Source of the DNA: Flavobacteriia bacterium
GTDB lineage: Bacteria > Bacteroidota > Bacteroidia > Flavobacteriales > Flavobacteriaceae
Direction: 5' to 3'
DNA length: 12,704 nt
Assembly: GCA_030626085.1 (NCBI GenBank)
Contig: DAOUPQ010000036.1
Span: 1 to 12,704 of the forward strand
The position numbers and the translations under genes are program-made. Within the stretch, counting starts at the first letter, position 1, and each line of letters opens with the position of its first letter. Under the pieces are notes generated by a model. It ran no database searches, was not told the DNA's origin, and worked only from the letters and a program-made list of their open reading frames with translations. This document shows, piece by piece, positions 6,156 to 12,704 of this stretch.

Positions 6156-7691
6156 ATGACCTTACAACAATGGTTTTTATTTTTCTTGGTAATTCAAGTG
6201 ATACACTTTTTGGGAACCTGGAAATTATATATCAAAGCAGGCAGAAAAGCATGGGAAGCAGCTATACCCATATACAATGCAGTTGTTTTGATGCAAATTA
6301 TCAACCGACCAAGATGGTGGGTATTTTTACTTTTTTTACCCATTATCAATTTATTGATGTTTCCGGTAATTTGGGTAGAAACCATCAGGAGTTTTGGCAA
6401 GAATTCTAATATTGATACCATCTTGGTGATCGTAACTTTAGGGTTTTACATTTATTATATCAACTATATGGTTGATGTAAAATATATTGAAGACAGGAGT
6501 TTAAAACCACGTACAGCAGCAGGTGAATGGGTAAGCTCAATAGTTTTTGCAATTGTGGCAGCAACAATAGTACACACCTATTTTATGCAACCCTATACAA
6601 TACCAACATCTTCCTTAGAAAAATCGTTGTTGATTGGCGACTTTTTATTTGTAAGTAAATTTCATTATGGGGCCAGAGTGCCTATGACCACTGTTGCTGC
6701 ACCAATGGTTCATGATACTTTACCGATCATTAAAACAAAATCGTATTTAAAAACACCTCAGTTACCTTATTTGCGTTTACCCGGATTGCAAAAGATCAAA
6801 AGAAATGATATTGTTGTCTTTAGTTGGCCAGTGGATACGGTTGAATATTTTTTTAGAAAAACAAATAAAAAGATTAGAAAACCTATCGACAAAAAATCTA
6901 ATTATGTTAAGCGTTGTGTAGGTATCCCCGGAGATTCTTTAGCAATAAAAGCGGGTTATATTTTTATTAACGGAAAACAAACTGTTTTACCCGATAGAGC
7001 AAAAACACAACTTTATTATGATGTAAATACAGGTGGTAGGCCAATAAGTGGGACTGTATTGAGAAACAGGTACCATATTAGAGAAGGTTTTCAGTTAAAA
7101 GATGGTAATTACATTTTAAATCTAACAGAAGAGGATGCTGCTTTGCTTAAGAAGAATCCTAATGTTAAAAATATTGAAAAGAGACTTTCTCCTAAAGGTG
7201 AAAGAGAAAATGTTTTTCCAAATATTCAATCTCTTGATTGGAATAAAGATAATTTTGGTCCGATCTATATTCCTGAAAAGGGTAAAACAGTTGATTTAGA
7301 TCTGGAGTCGTTACCATTTTATAAACAAATTATCATAGAGTATGAAAAAAATAATCTAGAAGTTAATGGCAATGATATTTTAATTAATGGAAAATCTGTA
7401 ACAAGTTATACTTTTAAGCAGGATTATTACTGGATGATGGGTGATAATCGACATAATTCTGAAGACTCCCGTTATTGGGGTTTTGTGCCTTTTGACCATA
7501 TTGTTGGAAAACCGGTTTTTATATGGTTTAGCTGGAATAAAGATGCTAAAGGAATGGATAAAATTAGATGGGAGAGATTGTTTACAACGGTTCATGGTAG
7601 TGGAAAACCAGTTTCTTATTTTTACTGGTTTATAGGAGCAATGTTGGCTTTATGGGGCTATAATTTTTATAGGAAAAGGAAAGGAGTGTAA
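6156..7691 (+). CDS. lepB: Signal peptidase I (LepB), long Bacteroidota form
   Basis: A 511-residue type I signal peptidase that removes signal peptides from exported proteins at the outer face of the inner membrane. The first 110 residues add three membrane helices (about 4-22, 52-74, 86-106) with GRKAWEAAIPIYN and RPRWW motifs, resembling DUF5684. A fourth helix (about 126-145) precedes the catalytic domain. Box B reads IPTSSLEKSLLIGDFLFVSK, placing the nucleophile at S153 where the classical form has PSGSM. The general base is K252 in NYVKRCVGIPGD (249-260). Box E is GDNRHNSEDSRYWGFVP (from 429). Between the lysine and GDNR boxes lies an insert of about 150 residues not found in E. coli LepB. 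A last helix (about 488-504) ends in RKRKGV. The start ATG follows an A/T leader (AAAATT); no Shine-Dalgarno is present. It normally follows dapB; here it follows the dapB remnant. Confidence 0.95.
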   Translation: MTLQQWFLFFLVIQVIHFLGTWKLYIKAGRKAWEAAIPIYNAVVLMQIINRPRWWVFLLFLPIINLLMFPVIWVETIRSFGKNSNIDTILVIVTLGFYIYYINYMVDVKYIEDRSLKPRTAAGEWVSSIVFAIVAATIVHTYFMQPYTIPTSSLEKSLLIGDFLFVSKFHYGARVPMTTVAAPMVHDTLPIIKTKSYLKTPQLPYLRLPGLQKIKRNDIVVFSWPVDTVEYFFRKTNKKIRKPIDKKSNYVKRCVGIPGDSLAIKAGYIFINGKQTVLPDRAKTQLYYDVNTGGRPISGTVLRNRYHIREGFQLKDGNYILNLTEEDAALLKKNPNVKNIEKRLSPKGERENVFPNIQSLDWNKDNFGPIYIPEKGKTVDLDLESLPFYKQIIIEYEKNNLEVNGNDILINGKSVTSYTFKQDYYWMMGDNRHNSEDSRYWGFVPFDHIVGKPVFIWFSWNKDAKGMDKIRWERLFTTVHGSGKPVSYFYWFIGAMLALWGYNFYRKRKGV

Positions 7692-7840
7692 ATAGAAAGA
7701 AGTAATGAGTTTTTAGAAAGAATAGTTAAACGGAAGAATGATAGAGCTAAAGTGAAATAAATTGAAGTTTTATAATAAAATATTAATAAAAACTAGTTAA
7801 TACAAATTTGAGAAGTTCAATAAAGACTTTATGCTTTTTC

Positions 7841-7858
7841 CTTTAAACTTTAAACTTT
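7841..7858 (+). repeat. CTTTAAA heptamer tandem repeat in front of the wbqC start
   Basis: Two exact copies of CTTTAAA (7841-7847, 7848-7854) and a partial third (CTTT, 7855-7858) abut the ATG of the WbqC-family gene. Looser relatives (CTTTATG, CTTTTTC) precede them from about 7827. The array therefore forms the translation-start leader of this gene. Heptamer arrays of this kind are, from memory, common between genes in Flavobacteria. The rest of the 167-bp gap (7692-7840) shows nothing recognisable. Confidence 0.55.
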
Positions 7859-8479
7859 ATGATAATACATCCTACATATTTTGGTCCCATTATACAATAT
7901 GTTGCACTGGTAAATAGCAAAGAAATAACCTTTGAATTTGAAGATAATTATCAAAAACAAACTTATCGAAACCGTTGTTATATTTATGGTGCCAATGGTA
8001 AACAATTACTTACAATTCCTATAATTCACTCGAAAAACAGAGGAAGACAGATAACAAAAGATGTAAAGATCGATAATAGTTTTACATGGCAAAAATTACA
8101 TCTAAAGTCTATTCAGATTTCGTATAGATCTTCTCCATATTTTGAATTTTATGAGGATGAAATAATTCCTGTCTTTTTTAAAAAAAACAAATATTTAATG
8201 GATTTGAATTTAGAGTTAAATCAAATGATTTTTAATCTTTTACAGTATGAGTATTCTTATAATAAATCTAACAATTATCAAGAAGAATATACTGACATAC
8301 ATGATTTTAGATATCTGGTTAATGCTAAATCAACTATAGAATACGATTTTTATAAATACCAACAAGTTTTTGCTGATAAACATGGTTTTATACCAAATTT
8401 AAGTATTTTAGATTTATTGTTTAGTGAAGGCCCAAACACATTAAGTTACTTAGAAGACCATAAAAATCTACTCTTTTAA
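7859..8479 (+). CDS. WbqC-family protein
   Basis: A 206-residue member of the WbqC-like family, named after a gene found in O-antigen clusters; the biochemical activity is not established. Typical features are the N-terminal IHPTYFGPIIQYVAL (a variant of the QPYFFPYIGYF start in other members), LTIPIIHSK with the following RQITKDVKIDN (about 51-74), and W-Q-K-L-H-L-K with QISYRSSPYFEFYEDEI (about 78-101). The C-terminal end, ILDLLFSEGPNTLSYL, is also conserved in the Bacteroidota branch, where the gene regularly sits downstream of lepB. The start at ATG 7859 places the HPTYFGP motif at residues 4-10, as expected. It is the last gene on the plus strand before the direction switches: only 8 bp separate its stop from the end of the converging minus-strand gene, and no clear terminator hairpin is visible between them. 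Confidence 0.88.
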   Translation: MIIHPTYFGPIIQYVALVNSKEITFEFEDNYQKQTYRNRCYIYGANGKQLLTIPIIHSKNRGRQITKDVKIDNSFTWQKLHLKSIQISYRSSPYFEFYEDEIIPVFFKKNKYLMDLNLELNQMIFNLLQYEYSYNKSNNYQEEYTDIHDFRYLVNAKSTIEYDFYKYQQVFADKHGFIPNLSILDLLFSEGPNTLSYLEDHKNLLF

Positions 8480-8487
8480 AATATAAT

Positions 8488-9117
8488 CTATTCCTTATTC
8501 CCTTTCTTTTTATTATATTTTTGTTTGTTGAGTTCATCCTGTAATTCACGTCTCACTTTTTGTTCACGCTCTATAGAGACTCTTTTAAAAGTTTCAAATT
8601 CTTCCTCTGTTTCATTTAAGTTTTTTTGAGCTTGTTTTGTAACAATTCTACTGTTTTTATATTGGTATATAAAAAATAACAATAATAATAATAGTCCAAA
8701 GATCATAGACCACATTAGCATATTATAAGCAGTTTTGGTCATGGGAAAGCCCAAAAACGAAATATCATCTTTTTCTTTGGTGATATTTATAAGATTATCA
8801 TTTGTTGTTTTTAAATTATCTTTTAAAGTGTTGATTTCATTATTTTGACTATCAATGGTACTCTTGGATTCATTCAGTTTTTTAGAAAGTGTTTGCAATG
8901 AATCTAATACATTCCTTTTTAGTTTTTGATATTCTACTTTTTTAATAGATTTAGTACTTTTATAAGAATAGGATTTTTTGTATAAATATTCAAATTGATC
9001 TTGTATAGAACCGTTGTTGAGTGATTGTTTGGTCTCTGTGTTTTGAGTGGTTTGGCTATATGCTGAAGTGAAAATTCCTAAAAAAATTATGAAGAATAGC
9101 TTTCTGTAATTTTTCAT
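8488..9117 (-). CDS. Coiled-coil single-pass membrane protein of unknown function (Flavobacteriia type)
   Basis: A 209-residue protein with an N-terminal signal peptide or anchor (residues 4-20, then SQTTQ), a long polar alpha-helical region with heptad-like spacing (about 55-118), one strong membrane helix (about 132-152, MLMWSMIFGLLLLLLFFIYQY) and a highly charged helix to the end (about 158-205, including IEREQKVRRELQDELNKQK). This organisation suggests an inner-membrane protein with a periplasmic coiled coil and a cytoplasmic coiled coil. Relatives in Flavobacteriia are, as I recall, often labelled tRNA (guanine-N1)-methyltransferase, but no SAM-binding or SPOUT/TrmD motif is present, so that name would be wrong. 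Function is unknown. It has its own promoter-like element 44 bases upstream and converges on the WbqC-family gene. The ATG is preceded by an A-rich leader, and the signal sequence begins right at it, which supports this start. Confidence 0.8.
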   Translation of the reverse strand: MKNYRKLFFIIFLGIFTSAYSQTTQNTETKQSLNNGSIQDQFEYLYKKSYSYKSTKSIKKVEYQKLKRNVLDSLQTLSKKLNESKSTIDSQNNEINTLKDNLKTTNDNLINITKEKDDISFLGFPMTKTAYNMLMWSMIFGLLLLLLFFIYQYKNSRIVTKQAQKNLNETEEEFETFKRVSIEREQKVRRELQDELNKQKYNKKKGNKE

Positions 9118-9160
9118 TTTTGTTATTGTTAAATTGTTAATGTCCCTTTTTTTAAAAGCA

Positions 9161-9168
9161 CAAAAATA
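9161..9168 (-). promoter_or_regulatory. -7 promoter element for the coiled-coil protein gene
   Basis: Read on the minus strand this is TATTTTTG, a perfect fit to the Bacteroidota sigma consensus TAnnTTTG. It lies 43 bases before the ATG at 9117, giving a predicted leader of roughly 35 nt. About 19 bases further upstream is a CTTTA rather than a clean TTG -33 element, so only one half of the promoter is well supported. It would give this gene transcription independent of the upstream dehydrogenase gene. Confidence 0.45.
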
Positions 9169-9263
9169 GTAAAAAAGTTAAACACTATAAAGTGATTAAC
9201 TCATAAGTAATTGAATTATAGTAAAAAGTCTATTTTTAACAAATAAACGCTGATTAAGTAACG

Positions 9264-9282
9264 AAAAATAATATATATTATT
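9264..9282 (-). terminator. AT-only palindrome with T-run at the end of the dehydrogenase gene
   Basis: On the minus strand the stop codon region reads AATAATATATATTATT, a perfect 16-base palindrome (9267-9282), followed by a run of five T. The layout is that of an intrinsic terminator, but the stem has no G-C pair and it overlaps the TAA stop (9278-9280), so its strength is doubtful. Confidence 0.3.
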
Positions 9283-12190
9283 TTAAGGCTTTTCTTAAAA
9301 TACTTGCAGGATGTTCGGCTCGCCTTTTTGTTCCATCTTTGATCTGATGACGACAACTGGTTCCTGCGGCTGCTATTTTAACCGATCTATCAGTATTTCT
9401 GATTTTTGGGAACAATGTATCTTCACCAACTTGCATACTCAATTTGTAGTGTTCTTTCTCATATCCAAAAGAACCGGCCATACCACAACAACCTGTATTC
9501 ATTACAGTTACCTTATAGTTTTTTGGGATATTTAACATTGCAAATGAAGCACTTGTTCCTGAAAGAGATTTTTGATGACAATGCCCATGGATCTTTAAAG
9601 TCTTTTTTTCTTCGGTGAAAGATTCAGCAGTAATATTTCCTTTTTTAATTTCCTTTTCAATGAATTCTTCAATTGTAAAGCTATGTTTTGATAATTCAAT
9701 AGCAGTGGGTTTATCATCAGCCAGGCGAATATATTCATCTCTAAAACTTAAAATAGTAGAAGGTTCAATTCCTACCAAAGGAGTTTTTTTTGTGATCAGA
9801 TCTTTAAAATGATTGATGTTAAAATCAGCTTTTTCTTTGGCTTTATCCATCAAACCTTTTGAAATAAAGCTTCTTCCACTTTCTTCATGGTCTGTTATGA
9901 TCACTTCATATTTTAATGAAATTAATAATTCAAGTGTATCAATACCAACATTTACATCATAAAAATTGGTGTATTCATCCATAAATAAATAAACTTTTCC
10001 ATTGCTAAAATCCTTGTTTAAGAATTTATTTTTATTCCTTTTATACCACTTATAAAAAGTTTTGTTAGCCAATTTTGGAATGCTTCTTTCTGTAGCAATT
10101 CCAAAAGCTTTTTTGGCCATTGGTGTATTTAAAATGGCATTGGTGAGTTGTGGAACAATGCTTCCCAGTTTATTCCATTTTACATTATTTGCAAACATTC
10201 TGGTTCTAAACGGAATGCCATTTTCTTTTTGATATTGATATAAAAATTCAGCTTTTAAAGCTGCAATGTCAACATTACTGGGGCATTCTGAAGCACATGC
10301 TTTACAGCTCAAGCAAAGGTCAAAAACTTCTTTTAATTCTTTGTGATCAAACTTATTAAGTTTATCAGAATTGGTTAGAAATTCACGTAAGGCGTTAGCT
10401 CTGGCTCTGGTTGTATCTTTTTCATTTTTTGTAGCACGGTAGCTAGGACACATGGTTCCTCCGGCTGAAACAGATTTTCTACAATCTCCGGAGCCATTGC
10501 ATTTTTCGGCAGCTCTTAAGATTCCCATTGAGTCTGAAAAATCAGATATGGTTTCAATTTCAGGTTCTTTGCGATCAGCTTCGTACCTAAGATTTTTATC
10601 CATAGGTAAAGGATCAATAATTTTCCCTTTATTAAAAATATTATCAGGATCAAAAGTGAATTTTATTTTACGCAATAACTCATAGTTCTTTTTACCAATC
10701 ATCATCGGAATAAATTCAGCACGAACGATTCCGTCACCGTGTTCGCCACTCATCGATCCATTGTATTTTTTTACCAATTTTGCTACATCAGTTGTAATAG
10801 ATCTGAAAAGTTGAATATCTTTACTTTTTTTCAAATTTAAGATTGGACGCAAATGCAATTCTCCGGCACCGGCATGGGCATAATAAACAGCATCCTGATC
10901 GTAATTTTGCATCATTGAGCTAAATTCTTCTATATATTCCGGAAGGTCATTTAATTCAACAGCAGTATCTTCAATGCAAGCTACAGCCTTGTCATCACCA
11001 ACTATATTTCCCAGTAAACCTAAGCCGGCTTTACGTAAATTTATCGCTTTATCAATATCGGTTCCGGTTAATTTTGGGTGTGCATAACCAAAATTATTTT
11101 TTTGGAGTTCTGCTATTAGATCATCGGCCAATTTTTGTGTTTCTTTTATAGAATTACTTGAGACAACCAGCATTAAAATTGCTTTGGGATCACCTTTAAT
11201 AAAGAATCTATTTTTTATTTGCTCACGGTTGTTGATCGTACAATCTAAAATGGTTTTATCCATTAATTCAGCCATGTATAAATTGTGTTTCATAGCCATA
11301 ACCACTGCTTCCATACTCTCATTGACACTCTCAAAATGCGAAGCTATCATAATGCTTTCACTTGGAGGAAGGTCATCTACTTTTACTGTAATTTCAGTTG
11401 TAAAGGCGAGGGTTCCTTCACTTCCGCAAAGTAATCTTCCAATATTGATCTTTTGGTCGCTATCACTAAAAACGTCAGTATTGATCAAATCATCAATAGC
11501 ATAGCCGTTATTGCGACGGTGAATATTTTGCTTTGGAAATTCTTTAATGATCTCTTCCCTTACTTCGGGTTTTGACAGTTCAATAAAAAAGGTTTTATAG
11601 ATTTTATTTTCTAAACTATTTCCTTTGGTCTTTTGGATAAATTCTGATTTACTGAGTGATTTAAAAGTAGCATCACTACCATCAGACAGAATAGTTTTAA
11701 TCTCTAAAACCTTATCTCGTGTTACTCCATAACGAATTGAAGTAGAACCAGAAGAATTGTTGCCAACCATGCCACCAATCATACAACGATTAGATGTTGA
11801 GGTATCTGGCCCGAAAAAGTAACCATAAGGTTTTAAAAACAGGTTCAGTTCATCACGAATTACACCGGGTTGAACCGTAACAGTTTTTTCTTTTTCATCA
11901 AAAGCTAATATTTTTGTATAGTATTTTGAAATATCAACAATAATTCCGTCACTAACTACCTGTCCTCCAATAGAGGTTCCTGCTGCACGTGGTACGAGTG
12001 TAATTTTTTCTTCCTTGGCAAATTTGATCAATATTTTAATATCCTGATCATTCTTGGGATAACAAACAGCTGTGGGTAGTTTTCTGTAAACCGAACCATC
12101 GGTAGCATAAATACTTTTTAACAGATCATCAAAAAATAATTCTCCTTGAAGTGTGCTGGATAGAAGTGCTAACTTTTGATTAATTGACAT
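9278..12190 (-). CDS. FAD-binding and Fe-S-binding 2-hydroxyacid dehydrogenase (YdiJ/GlcD-like)
   Basis: A 970-residue flavin and iron-sulfur oxidoreductase expected to oxidise a D-2-hydroxyacid (D-lactate, glycolate or D-2-hydroxyglutarate type) and pass electrons to the membrane quinone pool. Domains in order: FAD-binding PCMH domain (about 40-275; PRAAGTSIGGQ 67-77, GGMVGNNSSGSTSIRYG 139-155, GSEGTLAF 256-263); FAD-linked oxidase C domain (about 290-530; HAGAGELHLRP 439-449, SGEHGDG 481-487); an Fe-S region (C564, C570, C581, then CLSCKACASECP 626-637); and a C-terminal CCG domain (about 730-960; HGHCHQK 868-874, GCCGMAGSFGYEKEHY 900-915, AAGTSCRHQ 941-949). The first Fe-S motif is not the usual CxxCxxC, whereas the second is canonical. 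This fuses in one chain what GlcD and GlcF do as two proteins, like E. coli YdiJ (about 1,018 residues). The gene lies 29 bp downstream of csaA on the same strand, so the two are probably co-transcribed. No signal peptide is present. The exact substrate cannot be read from the sequence. Confidence 0.93.
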   Translation of the reverse strand: MSINQKLALLSSTLQGELFFDDLLKSIYATDGSVYRKLPTAVCYPKNDQDIKILIKFAKEEKITLVPRAAGTSIGGQVVSDGIIVDISKYYTKILAFDEKEKTVTVQPGVIRDELNLFLKPYGYFFGPDTSTSNRCMIGGMVGNNSSGSTSIRYGVTRDKVLEIKTILSDGSDATFKSLSKSEFIQKTKGNSLENKIYKTFFIELSKPEVREEIIKEFPKQNIHRRNNGYAIDDLINTDVFSDSDQKINIGRLLCGSEGTLAFTTEITVKVDDLPPSESIMIASHFESVNESMEAVVMAMKHNLYMAELMDKTILDCTINNREQIKNRFFIKGDPKAILMLVVSSNSIKETQKLADDLIAELQKNNFGYAHPKLTGTDIDKAINLRKAGLGLLGNIVGDDKAVACIEDTAVELNDLPEYIEEFSSMMQNYDQDAVYYAHAGAGELHLRPILNLKKSKDIQLFRSITTDVAKLVKKYNGSMSGEHGDGIVRAEFIPMMIGKKNYELLRKIKFTFDPDNIFNKGKIIDPLPMDKNLRYEADRKEPEIETISDFSDSMGILRAAEKCNGSGDCRKSVSAGGTMCPSYRATKNEKDTTRARANALREFLTNSDKLNKFDHKELKEVFDLCLSCKACASECPSNVDIAALKAEFLYQYQKENGIPFRTRMFANNVKWNKLGSIVPQLTNAILNTPMAKKAFGIATERSIPKLANKTFYKWYKRNKNKFLNKDFSNGKVYLFMDEYTNFYDVNVGIDTLELLISLKYEVIITDHEESGRSFISKGLMDKAKEKADFNINHFKDLITKKTPLVGIEPSTILSFRDEYIRLADDKPTAIELSKHSFTIEEFIEKEIKKGNITAESFTEEKKTLKIHGHCHQKSLSGTSASFAMLNIPKNYKVTVMNTGCCGMAGSFGYEKEHYKLSMQVGEDTLFPKIRNTDRSVKIAAAGTSCRHQIKDGTKRRAEHPASILRKALK

Positions 12191-12219
12191 TGATGTTAAT
12201 TTTTATAACCATTAAAATA

Positions 12220-12561
12220 TTATAAAACTTTATTGCCGATTTTTGCGGTTTCATGCGTTTGTAAAAGTACAACATCTTCACCATTTTGTACACCTAATAT
12301 TAAGCATTCACTCATGAAATTACCAATTTGTTTAGGTTTAAAGTTTATAATTGCAATGACCTGCTTTTTTAGAAGTTCTTTTTTGGAATAAAGTGTAGTA
12401 ATCTGAGCACTTGATCTTTTAATTCCTATTTCGCCAAAATCAATTTTTAATTGATATGCCGGTTTTCTTGCTTTTTGAAAATCTTCAACTTTGATGATTG
12501 TACCTATTCGGATATCAACTTTTTGAAAATCATCAAAAGTTACTGTATCTTTTTGCTTCAT
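12220..12561 (-). CDS. csaA: CsaA-like tRNA-binding domain protein
   Basis: A 113-residue stand-alone tRNA-binding OB-fold protein. The family signature is clear: FDDFQKVDIRIGTIIKVEDF (9-28), the ARKPAYQLKIDFG segment (31-43), the KRSSAQIT strand (48-55), and IINFKPKQIGNFMSECLILG (71-90), the most conserved part of CsaA. Length matches CsaA of Bacillus subtilis (about 110 residues). CsaA was described as a chaperone linked to protein export; the fold binds the corner of tRNA, and the physiological role is not settled. It is the first gene of a likely two-gene unit with the FAD/Fe-S dehydrogenase 29 bp downstream. Upstream, only 33 bp separate it from a divergent thioredoxin-like gene, so both promoters must overlap each other or the neighbouring coding region. 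The ATG follows an A/T-only leader. Confidence 0.92.
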   Translation of the reverse strand: MKQKDTVTFDDFQKVDIRIGTIIKVEDFQKARKPAYQLKIDFGEIGIKRSSAQITTLYSKKELLKKQVIAIINFKPKQIGNFMSECLILGVQNGEDVVLLQTHETAKIGNKVL

Positions 12562-12567
12562 TTTTAA

Positions 12568-12575
12568 TAAATTTG
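12568..12575 (+). promoter_or_regulatory. -7 promoter element for the thioredoxin-like gene
   Basis: TAAATTTG in the 33-bp divergent spacer fits the Bacteroidota consensus TAnnTTTG exactly and lies 19 bases before the ATG at 12595, which would give a very short leader. No TTG is found at the usual 17-23 base distance upstream (the nearest, 12553-12555, is only 12 bases away), so the -33 half is missing or unusual. It would also sit next to the first bases of csaA. Confidence 0.35.
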
Positions 12576-12594
12576 AACTATAAAAGATTAAAAA

Positions 12595-12704
12595 ATGGCA
12601 AACACACCTTCAAATATGTTGGCATTGGGAACAATTGCTCCTGATTTTACTTTACTGGATACAATTTCTGATAAAAATTTAAGTCTGCAAAATCTAAAAG
12701 GTAA
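12595..12704 (+). CDS. Thioredoxin / AhpC-TSA-like family protein, N-terminal part only
   Basis: The first 36 codons of a gene that runs off the right edge: an ATG, MANTPSNML, then LGTIAPDFTLLDT and NLSLQNLKG. The G-x-x-APDF-x-L-D pattern followed by a short strand and L-x-x-LKG is the standard beginning of AhpC/TSA-fold redoxins. The N-terminal MANTPSNML extension resembles Bacteroidota thioredoxin-family proteins whose active site follows about 15 residues later as a CNHCPF-type motif. That active site is outside the window, so peroxiredoxin and thiol-disulfide reductase roles cannot be told apart. It is transcribed divergently from csaA across a 33-bp spacer that carries a good -7 element. 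Confidence 0.8.
   Translation, partial: MANTPSNMLALGTIAPDFTLLDTISDKNLSLQNLKG

Noticed and set aside
11184..11504. Plus-strand 106-codon frame opposite the dehydrogenase gene
   Set aside because: It is antisense to the conserved FAD domain, has no family motif, and is expected by chance opposite a long gene.

Overview
The window looks like a chromosomal segment of an AT-rich (roughly one third G+C by eye) member of the Bacteroidota, most likely Flavobacteriales or a close relative. The evidence is the gene content and order: parA-parB-DUF5683-(dapB)-lepB-wbqC, a long LepB with an N-terminal membrane extension, and a small coiled-coil membrane protein typical of Flavobacteriia. Start codons are preceded by A-rich leaders without Shine-Dalgarno sequences, and a few TAnnTTTG-like -7 elements are present.

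Layout. Positions 1-389 hold the 3' end of an oligopeptidase B-type S9 serine peptidase. A structured spacer follows, then a 564-residue fusion (541-2235) that appears to join an ECF-transporter S-like membrane domain, a T-like (EcfT/CbiQ) membrane domain and a THEP1-type P-loop NTPase in one chain. A 2,4-dienoyl-CoA reductase-type SDR is at 2421-3302. A 375-bp gene-free stretch with a hairpin and CTTTGC repeats separates it from a tight cluster: parA (3678-4451), parB (8-bp overlap) and a DUF5683 membrane protein (starts right after the parB stop). Next is a decayed dapB fragment (5932-6111), exactly where an intact dapB is expected in this gene order. lepB (6156-7691) and a WbqC-family gene (7859-8479) follow.

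From 8479 the strand changes. A small coiled-coil membrane protein (8488-9117), a large FAD/Fe-S dehydrogenase of the YdiJ/GlcD type (9278-12190) and a CsaA-like tRNA-binding protein (12220-12561) lie on the minus strand. Divergent from csaA, 33 bp away, the start of a thioredoxin/AhpC-TSA-like gene runs off the right edge.

How it fits together. Most of the window is housekeeping: chromosome segregation (ParAB), protein export processing (LepB), fatty-acid and 2-hydroxyacid oxidation, and peptide breakdown. Two things stand out. The S+T+THEP1 fusion may be a self-contained transporter in which a THEP1 NTPase replaces the usual pair of ABC-type ATPases. The dapB remnant has several in-frame stops and no C-terminal two thirds, which bears on how this organism makes lysine and diaminopimelate. 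No RNA genes, CRISPR arrays, insertion sequences or phage genes were seen.
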